Origin: Saprospiraceae bacterium
Lineage (GTDB): Bacteria > Bacteroidota > Bacteroidia > Chitinophagales > Saprospiraceae
NCBI GenBank assembly: GCA_019638385.1
Contig: JAHBTW010000001.1
Span: forward strand, 496,001 to 560,000
DNA: 64,000 nt
Direction of reading: 5' to 3'
Positions 26,858 to 35,880 of the stretch are shown here, piece after piece. Below the pieces are notes generated by a model. It was not told the DNA's origin and searched no databases. It saw nothing but the letters and a program-made list of their open reading frames with translations. How positions within the stretch are numbered: position 1 is the stretch's first letter; every line of letters begins with the position of its first letter. The position numbers and the translations under genes are program-made.

Positions 26858-27466
26858 TTAATGCTTGGGCGAAACAAAAATGCTTTCCACATCCATTTGG
26901 AAATCGGATAACACTTTGCTGGTCAGCAGGTCGCCTTCGGTAAAGGGCACGCTGCCGATGTAGGCGCCGGCTTCATTGTGGGAATAGATAATAATGAACT
27001 CGTGTTCGGGGTCAACGACCCAGTATTCCTGCACGCCGGCGTTTTGGTAAAGCGTTAATTTGTCTTTCATTTCGCGGCGGGTGTTACCGGGGGAGAGAAT
27101 TTCCACGACCAGATCAGGCGCGCCGATGCAACCTTGCTCGTCCAATTTGCCGGGGTCGCAAATGACTACAATATCCGGCTGAACAACGGTATCTATTTTG
27201 GCGCCTTTCACCTTGTGTGGAGGCAGGGGGAGTCGCACATCGAAGGGCGCGGTGAATACCTGGCAGGAATTGCCACGAAGGTGATTGTACACTTCGTTGA
27301 AGATGAACCCGGTAATGCGCTGGTGCCGCACGTTGGGTGCGGGCGACATTTTGAATACCCAACCCCGGATCAATTCTACTCTCTCCTGAAATCGCCAACT
27401 GAGATAGTCGGAATAAGTATATTGTTTCGCCAGATCGAGTTGATTAAAATCGGTGATCACGCTCAT
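26858..27466 (-). CDS. Uma2 family (DUF820) PD-(D/E)XK nuclease-like protein
   Basis: 202 residues. YTYSDYLSWRFQERVELIRGWVFKMSPAPNVRHQRITG is the typical N-terminal part (E in ELIRG, MSPAP). VVQPDIVVICDP near 95 and APDLVVEILSPGNTRREMKDKLTLYQNAGVQEYWVVDP near 115-155 hold the D, E and K of the nuclease fold. The role of Uma2 proteins is unknown; they multiply as accessory genes. It lies between wzm and wzt, where it has no obvious link to polysaccharide export. Confidence 0.88.
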   Translation of the reverse strand: MSVITDFNQLDLAKQYTYSDYLSWRFQERVELIRGWVFKMSPAPNVRHQRITGFIFNEVYNHLRGNSCQVFTAPFDVRLPLPPHKVKGAKIDTVVQPDIVVICDPGKLDEQGCIGAPDLVVEILSPGNTRREMKDKLTLYQNAGVQEYWVVDPEHEFIIIYSHNEAGAYIGSVPFTEGDLLTSKVLSDFQMDVESIFVSPKH

Positions 27467-27550
27467 TTTTTTCTAATTTCTTGTTGGAACGTTTTTTGTT
27501 TCGAGTTTCTTTTTAGTACAAGGATTGTTTCGAGTTTTTTCTTGGAACAA

Positions 27551-27595
27551 ACCCGCAACCCGCAACCCACAACCCGCAACCCAAAACCCAAAACA
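27551..27595. repeat. Degenerate heptamer array 3' of wzm
   Basis: Six successive 7-mers on the plus strand: ACCCGCA, ACCCGCA, ACCCACA, ACCCGCA, ACCCAAA, ACCCAAA. It ends 3 bp from the wzm stop codon at 27598, on the 3' side of that gene. Confidence 0.9.
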
Positions 27596-27597
27596 CT

Positions 27598-28419
27598 TCA
27601 CGCCACATCCGCAAACACCCTTTCCATTCTCCTGAAATAAAATGCCCCGAACAAAAACAGGAAGAGCGATACGGCGCCGCCGGTAGCGATCCAGTCCCAG
27701 GGCATGGGCTGCGTGCCGAGCAGGGCTGCGCGGAATCCTTCGATGACGCCTACCATCGGGTTGAGGCTGTACCAGAACTGATATTGCTCCGGCACATTGC
27801 TCGTGGGATACACCACGGGAGCGGCGTACATCAGCAGTTGTACCACGAAAGTGACGGCGTGTTTCACGTCGCGGTACTGCACGGCCATGGCGCTCAGGAG
27901 CATGCCGAGGCCCAATGAGGCGAGCAGCAAAATGAGGATGAGCACGGGCAGGAACAGCGCCCAGATCGTAGGGACGAATTTGAAATACACCATAAAACCG
28001 GCCAGCATGACGAGGCCGATGGCAAAATCGAGCAGCTTGCTGAATGCCGCCGACAGGGGTAATACCAATCGCGGGAAATAGACCTTCGTGATCATGTTGG
28101 CATTCTGCACCAAGCTGTTGCTCGACTCCGTGAGGGTGTTGGAAAAGTAATTCCAGGGCGCCATTGCGGCAAAGCTGAAGATGACATACGGCACGCCGTC
28201 GCTGCTGATGCCGGCCAGATTGCCGAACACCACGGTAAAAACCAAAGTGGTAAACAGCGGCTGTATGATGGCCCAACCCACGCCGAGTATGCTCTGCGCA
28301 TAGCGCGCTTTGATGCCCCGGATGGTGAGGAAATAGAGCAGGTCTTTGTAGCGGGTCAGCTCTTTCCAGTCAATGAGGCGCCAGCCGCTGGAAGGGCGAA
28401 GGATGGTCCAGTTGGTCAT
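27598..28419 (-). CDS. wzm: ABC transporter permease for polysaccharide export
   Basis: 273 residues, six membrane spans, of the ABC-2/Wzm family. RGIKARYAQSILGVGWAIIQP near residue 35 is the conserved amphipathic start, MAPWNYFSNTLTESSNSLVQN near 95 and WYSLNPMVGVIEGFRAALLG near 215 are family signatures. It forms the membrane channel for the Wzt ATPase encoded 3.4 kb downstream. Its start codon directly follows the stop of the AlbA_2 gene, so the two are likely co-translated. Confidence 0.92.
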   Translation of the reverse strand: MTNWTILRPSSGWRLIDWKELTRYKDLLYFLTIRGIKARYAQSILGVGWAIIQPLFTTLVFTVVFGNLAGISSDGVPYVIFSFAAMAPWNYFSNTLTESSNSLVQNANMITKVYFPRLVLPLSAAFSKLLDFAIGLVMLAGFMVYFKFVPTIWALFLPVLILILLLASLGLGMLLSAMAVQYRDVKHAVTFVVQLLMYAAPVVYPTSNVPEQYQFWYSLNPMVGVIEGFRAALLGTQPMPWDWIATGGAVSLFLFLFGAFYFRRMERVFADVA

Positions 28420-29625
28420 TTATGCAAATAAACTTTTCAAAGTTTCCCAAAAAGGCTTTTTTGCCGGTTGTTCAGTATCGGTTTTTTCTTCGTCCTCGTA
28501 TTCCGCATCATAAATGGTGACCATAAATCCGTCGGAAATATTTTGAAAGGTAGGCATCGGTAAGCCGGCTTCTTCCAATGCGTACAAAATTCGGTGGATG
28601 CCGGAGCCGTATTTCTCAATGAGGCCAAGGGTTTTACAAAAATCTGCTATGAGTTTATTCCTGGGCGAAGATTTATAATTGTTAGACAACAGGTCCTCCA
28701 CGGTGATGTTGTCGGGCAGTCTGCCGGGGTTGTAGAATTCGATTTTGTGATTAAAAATTTTGACAATCGAATCGGAGGAAGCGCGGTAGTCGCGGTGAAC
28801 GATCATGTTGATTATAATTTCGCGCAGGGCCTCCGGCGGGTATTGCCAGCGCTCCGTATTTCTGGCTTCCCCGGTGATGATGATTGCTTTATTAATGTGC
28901 TTTTTGACAAAAGCGAGTACATCTTCCACCTGGGTGAGAATATCCGTTTTGGTGCGCGCACTGTCCTTGATGGAGATATTCGACTGAAAACGGCCCAATT
29001 CTATGGTGGTAAGTACAGAGTCTTCTTTCGTGAAAAGTAAAAAAGCGGCGTTGGTCACTTCTCCATTTCTGATAAGCTCGTTTTTGAGCAGAAAAGTGAG
29101 GGGGTCTTCTGTGATGCGTCGGAGGGCCGAGTTGGCGCCGTCTATCGCGATTTGTACTTTTTCAAATGAAATGTCTTCCAACCGGAATTGAGGATTGAGA
29201 TGATAATCCCAGCTTGTGTTGAAAGACTGAAGGTGCATATTCACCACCTCGGAAGTACTGAGGACGTGATTGGCATTCGTTACTCTTTTAAAATATTTTC
29301 CGCGCACAGCAACCGGTTTGACGGGATGCTCCTGAATGCTCAGCACCACAACCGTTTTTCCTTCGATGGTTACCGATGTTGCTTCCGGGATGATGGCCGG
29401 CGAGGTTTTGGTTTTGATTTCATTGAGCCAGTTCTGAACCGATTCCGGCTGGACACTCACCCCGCTGACGGCGCCCTGATCGGAAACGCCTATACAAACC
29501 TTTCCGCCGGCAGTATTGGCAAATGCCGCCAATGTTTCAATGGCTTCCGCAGCGAAGTTGTTTTTGAACTCCAACGTTTGACTTTCGCCGCCGGCGATCA
29601 GTTGCATGAGTTTTTCCTGTGTCAT
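28420..29625 (-). CDS. Schlafen AlbA_2-domain ATP-binding protein (RecG-like C-terminus)
   Basis: About 401 residues. The start is the ATG at 29625 (MTQEKLMQLIAGGESQTLEFK), in an ATGA overlap with the GT2 stop; an upstream in-frame start would run 84 bp into the GT2 gene. ESQTLEFKNN and LAAFANTAGGKVCIGVSD form the AlbA_2 domain (residues ~12-110). PPEALREIIINMIVHRDY, EFYNPGRLP and GSGIHRI near 270-360 match the C-terminal ATPase-like half. These proteins are putative transcriptional regulators or defence factors. It looks like a passenger between a transferase and the exporter. Confidence 0.87.
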   Translation of the reverse strand: MTQEKLMQLIAGGESQTLEFKNNFAAEAIETLAAFANTAGGKVCIGVSDQGAVSGVSVQPESVQNWLNEIKTKTSPAIIPEATSVTIEGKTVVVLSIQEHPVKPVAVRGKYFKRVTNANHVLSTSEVVNMHLQSFNTSWDYHLNPQFRLEDISFEKVQIAIDGANSALRRITEDPLTFLLKNELIRNGEVTNAAFLLFTKEDSVLTTIELGRFQSNISIKDSARTKTDILTQVEDVLAFVKKHINKAIIITGEARNTERWQYPPEALREIIINMIVHRDYRASSDSIVKIFNHKIEFYNPGRLPDNITVEDLLSNNYKSSPRNKLIADFCKTLGLIEKYGSGIHRILYALEEAGLPMPTFQNISDGFMVTIYDAEYEDEEKTDTEQPAKKPFWETLKSLFA

Positions 29626-30554
29626 CCTCGTAAACGAATCGCACCGAATGAAAGTTTTCCGGCGATGTATGCCCCCGCAGCCTTGAAAAAAGCGAGCGGG
29701 TTGTCCCAATAAACGCCAAGGATTTCTCCGGCCTCCAAAGGTGATTTCAACATACTGCGCAGCGTGATGCTCAACTTCACCCGTGGAATGCGTCGGGCAA
29801 AAATGCGCTTCACTTCTCCTTCAAAATTATCGTGAATCAATTCAAACGTGCGAATGGCCGCCTGATACTTCCGGGCCAGTTGCTGATTGGACAATACGCC
29901 GGAGCCGTAGCGATACACGGCCATATAATCGGGCAGCAAGTGTGCGCGACCGGATTGCAGGCAGAGCATGTACAGCGGGAAATCGCCGAGCGGCGATTGT
30001 AGCAGCCAGGAGGGTAGGGGGAGGTAATTGGTGCGCAGCACCACGGAGGGCGTATGCACGAAATTGCCGTAGCGCGCAAAGTTGAGGATATCGGTATCCG
30101 CTTTGGGCGGACGAGTGAGCCAGTCTTCCACCAATTCGCCGTCGCGCAGCACTTTTACGGGGTGATAACACAAATTCACCTCCGGATGCGCTTCCATAAA
30201 ATCCACCTGTTGTTGCAGCTTGTGCGGATCGGTCCAATAATCGTCGCCTTCGCAGAGCGCGGTATATCGGCCGGTGCAAGCCGAGAGCGTTTGTACAAAA
30301 TTGGGCATCATGCCGATATTGGTATCGTGCAGCAGCAGGCGGATGCGGTCGGGGTATTTTTCCTGATAAGCCTCGCAAATGCGGCGCGTACCGTCGGAAG
30401 AGCCGTCTTCGCCGATGACCAACTCAAACGGGAAATCGGTTTCCTGCATCAACACCCCCTCAATGGCCTGCGCGATGTACGGCTCATGATTGTAAGTAAT
30501 CATGCAGACGGATGCGAAGGGAGCAGGAGCGTCACTTGTTATTTTATTAGGCAT
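29622..30554 (-). CDS. Glycosyltransferase, GT2 family
   Basis: 310 residues, GC-rich. SVCMITYNHEPYIAQAIEGVLMQ starts the GT-A fold, VIGEDGSSDGTRRICEAY holds the first Asp site, and CEGDDYWTDPHKLQQQVDFMEAHP the DxD metal site. The C-terminus is basic/aromatic and may touch the membrane. Related to the GT2 at 19825-20820. It ends in an ATGA overlap with the AlbA_2 gene. Confidence 0.9.
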   Translation of the reverse strand: MPNKITSDAPAPFASVCMITYNHEPYIAQAIEGVLMQETDFPFELVIGEDGSSDGTRRICEAYQEKYPDRIRLLLHDTNIGMMPNFVQTLSACTGRYTALCEGDDYWTDPHKLQQQVDFMEAHPEVNLCYHPVKVLRDGELVEDWLTRPPKADTDILNFARYGNFVHTPSVVLRTNYLPLPSWLLQSPLGDFPLYMLCLQSGRAHLLPDYMAVYRYGSGVLSNQQLARKYQAAIRTFELIHDNFEGEVKRIFARRIPRVKLSITLRSMLKSPLEAGEILGVYWDNPLAFFKAAGAYIAGKLSFGAIRLRG

Positions 30555-30600
30555 GCTGTACTATGGCGCGGGGCGAGCCGACCTTATTCATTTTAGCGGA

Positions 30601-30693
30601 AAAAGGTTTGAAAATCCGTTAAAAACGCCATACTGTTTGAGTCCGCCCGAAAGGCGGACGAAGTTTATGGCGTTTAGGATTTTCAAACCTTTT
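30601..30693. repeat. Long hairpin element
   Basis: AAAAGGTTTGAAAATCC (30601-30617) is the perfect reverse complement of GGATTTTCAAACCTTTT (30677-30693). Inside, AAACGCCATA pairs with TATGGCGTTT and TCCGCC pairs with GGCGGA around a CGAAA apex. This near-continuous stem of ~90 nt lies in the gap upstream of the GT2 gene. It could be a repeat element or a leader structure; it does not look like a simple intrinsic terminator. Confidence 0.88.
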
Positions 30694-30694
30694 C

Positions 30695-30823
30695 TGATCT
30701 CGGAGAGGTCATACAACCACACATTGATAAAATTCCGGCAATACGGCATTTAATGTTCGACCTCTCCGAGGTCGTTTCACGCTTTAAATTATTTATCTAC
30801 AAACGTTTGACCTCTCCGAGGTC
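30695..30823. repeat. Three copies of a GACCTCTCCGAGGTC palindrome
   Basis: GATCTCGGAGAGGTC at 30696-30710 lies in opposite orientation to GACCTCTCCGAGGTC at 30759-30773 and 30809-30823. Each is itself a 5-bp inverted repeat and copies 2 and 3 are followed by GTTT/ATTT. With the hairpin to its left this fills the 336-bp gap (30555-30890) between the NeuD-like and GT2 genes; no gene is seen there. Confidence 0.85.
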
Positions 30824-30890
30824 ATTTCCAAAATTCGGATGACTCATGTTTCATCGTGCACAAACTCGCGGTTCTTATTTAGCTATGAGC

Positions 30891-31529
30891 TTAAAGTTCC
30901 AGCGCTGCCAACGTCTTAATCACCCTTGCCGGTACCCCCGCAGCCACACAATTATCAGGCACATCCTTCGTCACCACGGCGCCGGCGCCGATGACGGCGT
31001 TGGTTCCGAGGTTGACTTTGGGCAGCACCACGGCGTGTGCGCCGATTTGGCAAAAATCGCCGATGCGGCATTGGCCCAGCAGAGACGCGCCGGGACTGAT
31101 TTCACAAAACCGGCCCACCTGCGCATCGTGATGTACCCGCGCACCGGAGTTGATGAGGCAGCCCTCGCCGATGATCGTGTCTTCGCCGATGAAGCAAAAG
31201 GTCATGATGTTCAGGCCCCGGCCCAATTGCGTGCTTTCGCCGATGATAGCCGAAGGGTCCACGGCGTTGCTGAGTATAAAACCTTCTTTTTCCAAGAGTT
31301 GCGTGAGCCGGTAGCGGTACAGCGGATGGCCGAGCGCGGGGCTGAACTGCTGCATATCGGGGCGAAGCGCCCGCACCGCATCGGCACTGTTTACGACGGG
31401 CCAGCGATCAAAGATGAGCTGGCCTTCCGCTGTGTTGATGTTGTCGAAAAACAGAAAATCGCTGTACCCGGCGCGGAGCAGCACTTGCAACACTTCTTTG
31501 GCATGGCTTCCGGCCCCGGCAATCAGCAT
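30891..31529 (-). CDS. NeuD/PglD-family sugar O/N-acyltransferase
   Basis: About 212 residues from the ATG at 31529 (MLIAGAGSHAKEVLQVLL), one base after the aminotransferase stop. The N-terminal Rossmann-like part (AGAGSHAKEV, FFDN) and the C-terminal left-handed beta-helix (IGEDTIIGEGCLINSGARVHHDAQVGRF to AGAVVTKDVPDNCVAAGVPARVI) are the family layout, with the catalytic His in VHHDAQ. PglD-like members N-acetylate 4-amino sugars made by a DegT aminotransferase, which is the gene just upstream. Confidence 0.88.
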   Translation of the reverse strand: MLIAGAGSHAKEVLQVLLRAGYSDFLFFDNINTAEGQLIFDRWPVVNSADAVRALRPDMQQFSPALGHPLYRYRLTQLLEKEGFILSNAVDPSAIIGESTQLGRGLNIMTFCFIGEDTIIGEGCLINSGARVHHDAQVGRFCEISPGASLLGQCRIGDFCQIGAHAVVLPKVNLGTNAVIGAGAVVTKDVPDNCVAAGVPARVIKTLAALEL

Positions 31530-31530
31530 A

Positions 31531-32610
31531 TCAGTGAAATACTTTTGACAACCTGTCTGCAATAAAATCCGCCTCTTCTAATGCGAGCGAGTGGTACAGC
31601 GGCAGGCAAAGCACCCGCCGGGCAATGTCTTCGCTGTGCGGCAGATGCGTGTGCGCGGGTAGGTATTCCAGCGTGTTCAGGCTGGGATAAAAATACCGCC
31701 GCGTATAAATATGATGCTGTTCCAATTGTTCCATGGCGCGCAGCAGCGTGGTTTCATTTTCAAAAATGACCGGGTAATAAGAGCAGTTCCACTCGGCGTC
31801 CGGTTGTATGGCGGGGCGGCGGAGCGGCAGGCGGTCTATGACGGCGTTGTAGCGCGCGTGCAGCGCTTTTCGTTGCGCCAGAATTTCCTCCACATACGGG
31901 AGGTTGCATAAGCCCATGGCGGCATGAAATTCGGAGTTTTTGCCGTTGATGCCCGGCAGTGCGAAGTTGTACGGGCCGTCGTGGCCGAAGTTGCGAAGGT
32001 AGGCCATTTTTTGCAGGAGTTCGGGGTCGCGGGTCATCACGGCGCCGCCTTCGGTGGTGTGAAACAGCTTGGTGGCGTGAAAACTGGCCGTGCTGATGTC
32101 GCCGTAATCGAATGCTGAGCGGCCTTTGTATCGGGTACCGAAACAATGCGCTGCGTCGTAAATCACTTTCAGTCCGTGTCGCTGCGCAATGGCCTCAATG
32201 GCCTCCACATCGCAGGGGTTGCCATACACATGGGTGGCCAAAATGGCAGAGGTACGGGGCGTCACAACAGCTTCGATGCTCTGCGGGGCAATGTTGAGCG
32301 TGGCGGGGTCTATGTCGGCAAACACCGGTTGGCAACCTTCCCACACAATGCTGCTCGTGGTAGCCACATACGAAAACGGCGTGGTAATGATTTCCCCGCG
32401 CAAGGCCAGCGCTTTGATGGCGATTTGCAGTGCAATGGTGCCGTTGCCGAGAAACAACAGGTGCTCCATGTCTAAGTATTCCATCAGGCGCCGTTCCAAT
32501 TCATGTACCAACGGCCCGTGATTGGTGAGCCAGTTGCGCTGCCAAATGCCCTCCAGATAGCGGTCGTATTCCGGCCTGGGCGGAAGAAAAGGTTTTGTGA
32601 CGGGAAGCAA
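31531..32610 (-). CDS. DegT/DnrJ/EryC1/StrS sugar aminotransferase
   Basis: 359 residues from a TTG start (32610); no in-frame ATG lies just upstream and MLPVTKPFLPP fits the usual N-terminus. VIYDAAHCFG near residue 155 holds the PLP-binding Asp and SFHATKLFHTTEGGAVMTRD near 180 the Schiff-base Lys. Together with the NeuD/PglD-like gene it would convert a 4-keto-6-deoxy sugar to a 4-acetamido sugar. The 4,6-dehydratase needed is not in the window. Confidence 0.9.
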   Translation of the reverse strand: MLPVTKPFLPPRPEYDRYLEGIWQRNWLTNHGPLVHELERRLMEYLDMEHLLFLGNGTIALQIAIKALALRGEIITTPFSYVATTSSIVWEGCQPVFADIDPATLNIAPQSIEAVVTPRTSAILATHVYGNPCDVEAIEAIAQRHGLKVIYDAAHCFGTRYKGRSAFDYGDISTASFHATKLFHTTEGGAVMTRDPELLQKMAYLRNFGHDGPYNFALPGINGKNSEFHAAMGLCNLPYVEEILAQRKALHARYNAVIDRLPLRRPAIQPDAEWNCSYYPVIFENETTLLRAMEQLEQHHIYTRRYFYPSLNTLEYLPAHTHLPHSEDIARRVLCLPLYHSLALEEADFIADRLSKVFH

Positions 32611-32640
32611 GGTTTTATTTTTAATGTTAAAGTGGGGGAA

Positions 32641-32661
32641 GGTTAAAGGTTAAAGGTTAAA
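32641..32661. repeat. Heptamer array (GGTTAAA)3 at the fkbM stop
   Basis: Three perfect GGTTAAA units. On the minus strand the repeat itself provides the TAA stop of the methyltransferase gene (32657-32659) and continues 3' of it. The same heptamer recurs near 60800. Confidence 0.92.
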
Positions 32662-33433
32662 GGAGGCTTTTAGCTTCGCTATTTTTTTTATCAATCCAGC
32701 CGTCATTTTTAATAAAAACCAATTCTGTCAGCCACAATACCTTGGGGTCAAAGGGGCGATTGAGATCGGTAATGTCGAAAAGCCGATAACCGCGAGCTTC
32801 CATGAAATTGAGAACCGTAGAAAAAGTATTTTTAAAATCCCGGTTTCCAATAGATGCCTCCACCATGAACACCTCGGTTTTTCCAAAAAAATGAGAAGCG
32901 CCTTGCAGTACTTCCATATCCAGCCCTTCGGCGTCTATTTTAATGATGTCAGGAGTGGGGAGTTTGGGGTTGTTCAATAAATCGTTCAGGGTGACTACCG
33001 GAACCTTTATCTGTTGAAAACCTCTTTGTTGCGCTTCTTCTGCCGACATGCCGAAGGTGCAACTGTCATCCCGGTCAACGATGGTAAATTGAAAGGCGCC
33101 GGCCTCTTTTCCTGCGCCGACGGCATGAAAGGTCACTTTGGGGTTTTTATTCAAAATATCATGGATTGAATGCTCCATGTGCGCCTGCGGCTCCAACAAC
33201 GTGTAATACGCATCGGGAAAGTATTTCAAAACCTCCCGCGTCCAGGTACCGTGATTAGCGCCGACATCCACGATGTGTTTCGGCTGAAAATCCAGCGTTT
33301 TCAACAGCGTGAAAAAACTGAAAAGCAATTCATCTTTGGGGCCGTGTCCTTTCAAGCGGGCAACGGTTTTATCCAGCACATCGCCCAAACCCACTGCGTT
33401 TGCTATCGCTTTAACCTTCTTTTTCCAACTCAT
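32657..33433 (-). CDS. FkbM-family SAM-dependent methyltransferase
   Basis: 258 residues. HIVDVGANHGTWTREVLKYFP near residue 55 is motif I, YTLLEPQAHMEHSI motif II, and DIIKIDAEGLDMEVLQGA near 168 the FkbM signature. A probable O-methyltransferase for a sugar of the polymer. It overlaps wzc by 4 bp (ATGA), and its stop codon lies in a GGTTAAA repeat. Confidence 0.9.
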   Translation of the reverse strand: MSWKKKVKAIANAVGLGDVLDKTVARLKGHGPKDELLFSFFTLLKTLDFQPKHIVDVGANHGTWTREVLKYFPDAYYTLLEPQAHMEHSIHDILNKNPKVTFHAVGAGKEAGAFQFTIVDRDDSCTFGMSAEEAQQRGFQQIKVPVVTLNDLLNNPKLPTPDIIKIDAEGLDMEVLQGASHFFGKTEVFMVEASIGNRDFKNTFSTVLNFMEARGYRLFDITDLNRPFDPKVLWLTELVFIKNDGWIDKKNSEAKSLL

Positions 33434-35811
33434 TTCTTCCCTTTTTTCTTATCGTCTTCATAATACCCGTACCCATACCCGTACCCATATCCATATCCGT
33501 AGCCATACCCGTAGCCGTAGCCGCCTTTTGCGCCGATGCCGTTGATGATGACGGCGAGGTTGGTGAGTTTTCGGTTGGTGTAGAGGTCGTCTATGAGTTG
33601 GAGGGCGCCTTTCCGGCTTACGCCCTGGCGCACGAGAAAGAGCGCTCCGGTGATGTGCGCATTGAGCAGCAGCGCATCCGATACCAAGCCGATGGGGGGC
33701 GAGTCCACGATGATGTAATCAAATTGCCGGCGCAATTCTGCGAAGAGCGTCGTGGTTTGGTCTTGCAGCAACAGTTCGGCGGGGTTGGGGGGTATGGGGC
33801 CGCTGGGCACAAAGAAGAGGTTTTCGTGCAGCCCGGTGGGATGTATGATGTCGCTTACGGCCGCTTCGCCGATGAGGTAGTGCGTGACGCCGCGCAGGTG
33901 GCGACTGATGTCGCTGTTTTCCATGCCGATGTACTGTGTCAGTTTGGGTTTGCGCAGGTCCATGCCGATGAGGGCTACGCGCTTGCTGCCGATGGCGAGG
34001 GTCATGCCGAGGTTGAGACTCACGAAGCTCTTGCCTTCGCCGCTGGCCCCGGAGGTGACGAGCCATACCTGACTATCTTGTCCCGGATGGAGAAATTGCA
34101 GGTTGGCGCGCAGTAGGCGAAACATCTCGGCAACCGCCGAACGGCTGGAGCGCGATACCACTAAGTTTTTGCCGCTCCGGCTGTGGCCGATGGTGCCGGC
34201 AATGGGCGCTGCTGTTGCGTTTTTGATGTCTTCCGCGCTTTGCACGGTATCGTTGAGCAGGTCGGCCAACACGGCGATGCCCAAGGGCAGCCCCAGGCCG
34301 AGCACGAGGGCGAGGGCGTAAGCGAGTTGTCGTTTGGGTTCTATGGGGCTTTTGTTGGGCTGCGCTGCGTCGAGCACCCGCGCGTTGGGGGCCGCTACTG
34401 CCATAGAAATGGCCGATTCTTCGCGCTTTTGCAGGAGGTAGAGGTACAGGTTTTCTTTGATGTTCTTTTGCCGGGTGATTTCGATGAGTTCCCGTTCTAC
34501 ACCCGGCATGGTGCGCAGCCGGCTTTGCAATTGGGTGTTTTTTTGGCTCAGGGTATTGGCCTTCCGACCGAGCGTGCCGCGAGCGCTGCGCAGGGTACTC
34601 ACGAGCACCGTGCGCAGAGCGCTGATGCGCTCATTCATTTCCATGATGGTCGGATGGTCTTCGTTGAGCGTGCGCAGGCGACGACGGCGTTCCAACTGCA
34701 ATTCGTTGTAGCGCTCGGTCTGACTGTTGAGGTCGGCGTTTTCTACTACAAAATTGGCCGGCAGCAAATCGAAAGAACTGACCGGAGACGTGAGAAAGGT
34801 TTCTAAATTGTCAATGATGTCTTGCTGCAATTGGAGCCGGGCCAGTTCGGCGTCGTTGCTTTTGAATTCATCGAGGGCGCTCGTCACGTTCATCATGATG
34901 TCGCCGGGAATGGTGTTGCGGGTTTTAAAACTCTCGAGTTCGCCCTCCGATTCAGATAGCTCTGCGGTGAGGAATTTGAGGCGCTCGTTGATGAAATCGT
35001 AGGTACTGGCAGCCACGCGGTTTTTGTCCTGAATGGCCACCTCGTTATACACTTCCACGAGGGTGTTGAGCACGTCTGCGGCTTTTTGGGCCACGGGGTC
35101 TTTGAGGGTGAGTTCCAATACGCTGCTCCAGTCGCCTATTTTTTTCATCTGCACGCGCGTAGCATACGACTGCGCTACTCCTTCCGCCGGAACAAATCGT
35201 ATAATGGACTGGCCTTCAGTACTCCACTTGATCACATCGGGGTTGCGGCGGAACACAAAATCGCCCCAGGCCATGCGCACGGTATCGCCGAAAACGGCTT
35301 CCATCGGTTGGTTCTCGCCCCGCCGAAGCACAAATCGGTTGGTGTCGTATTCGATGGGGTCGAGTTCAAATCGGATGCCGCGCATGCTGTCGCTCAATTG
35401 GAAATGCGTTACCAGTACCGGGCTGTTGAGGTATTGTTCGCCTCGCTTGATGCGGCCTTCCGATTCGTATATGATTTGCAGATTGAGCCGCCGCACCACT
35501 TCGAGCATCATGCTACGCGACTTGAGTATCTGGATTTCGTTTTCCACATTACTGCTCCCCTGGGCCAGGCCGAGTTCGCCGAGGATAAATTCCTGCGACA
35601 CGTCGCCGGTATTGTTTTCCGGAGTTTTGATGAGCATGGTGCTTTTTACCTGATATTGCGGAGTGGTGTAGCGCAGGTATAGCCATGCGCCGGCACTGGC
35701 TAATGCAATACCGATGAGGTACAGCCACCAAAACCGAAGCAGGTATTTGTACAACAACAGCCGGAGGTCAACCGGTTTGTCCGCGTCTAAAAAGGGATCG
35801 GGGGAGTTCAT
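33430..35811 (-). CDS. wzc: Wzc-type polysaccharide co-polymerase / tyrosine autokinase
   Basis: 793 residues. Membrane spans lie near 34-52 and 500-520, enclosing a Wzz/GNVR periplasmic domain with long coiled coils. The cytoplasmic BY-kinase has Walker A SGASGEGKS near 590, Walker A' VALIGMDLRKPKL near 620 and Walker B FDYIIVDSPPIG near 705. The C-terminus is a tract of alternating Gly-Tyr (about 10 Tyr) followed by YEDDKKKGKK; these Tyr are the likely autophosphorylation cluster. It controls chain length and export together with Wza and the CpsB-like phosphatase next door. Confidence 0.94.
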   Translation of the reverse strand: MNSPDPFLDADKPVDLRLLLYKYLLRFWWLYLIGIALASAGAWLYLRYTTPQYQVKSTMLIKTPENNTGDVSQEFILGELGLAQGSSNVENEIQILKSRSMMLEVVRRLNLQIIYESEGRIKRGEQYLNSPVLVTHFQLSDSMRGIRFELDPIEYDTNRFVLRRGENQPMEAVFGDTVRMAWGDFVFRRNPDVIKWSTEGQSIIRFVPAEGVAQSYATRVQMKKIGDWSSVLELTLKDPVAQKAADVLNTLVEVYNEVAIQDKNRVAASTYDFINERLKFLTAELSESEGELESFKTRNTIPGDIMMNVTSALDEFKSNDAELARLQLQQDIIDNLETFLTSPVSSFDLLPANFVVENADLNSQTERYNELQLERRRRLRTLNEDHPTIMEMNERISALRTVLVSTLRSARGTLGRKANTLSQKNTQLQSRLRTMPGVERELIEITRQKNIKENLYLYLLQKREESAISMAVAAPNARVLDAAQPNKSPIEPKRQLAYALALVLGLGLPLGIAVLADLLNDTVQSAEDIKNATAAPIAGTIGHSRSGKNLVVSRSSRSAVAEMFRLLRANLQFLHPGQDSQVWLVTSGASGEGKSFVSLNLGMTLAIGSKRVALIGMDLRKPKLTQYIGMENSDISRHLRGVTHYLIGEAAVSDIIHPTGLHENLFFVPSGPIPPNPAELLLQDQTTTLFAELRRQFDYIIVDSPPIGLVSDALLLNAHITGALFLVRQGVSRKGALQLIDDLYTNRKLTNLAVIINGIGAKGGYGYGYGYGYGYGYGYGYGYYEDDKKKGKK

Positions 35812-35880
35812 GCTTGTGTTTGCTGTTTTGTCGTGAGTTTGGAAGTCGGGATGTCGCTTCGCTCCATCTGCCCCCGCCCA

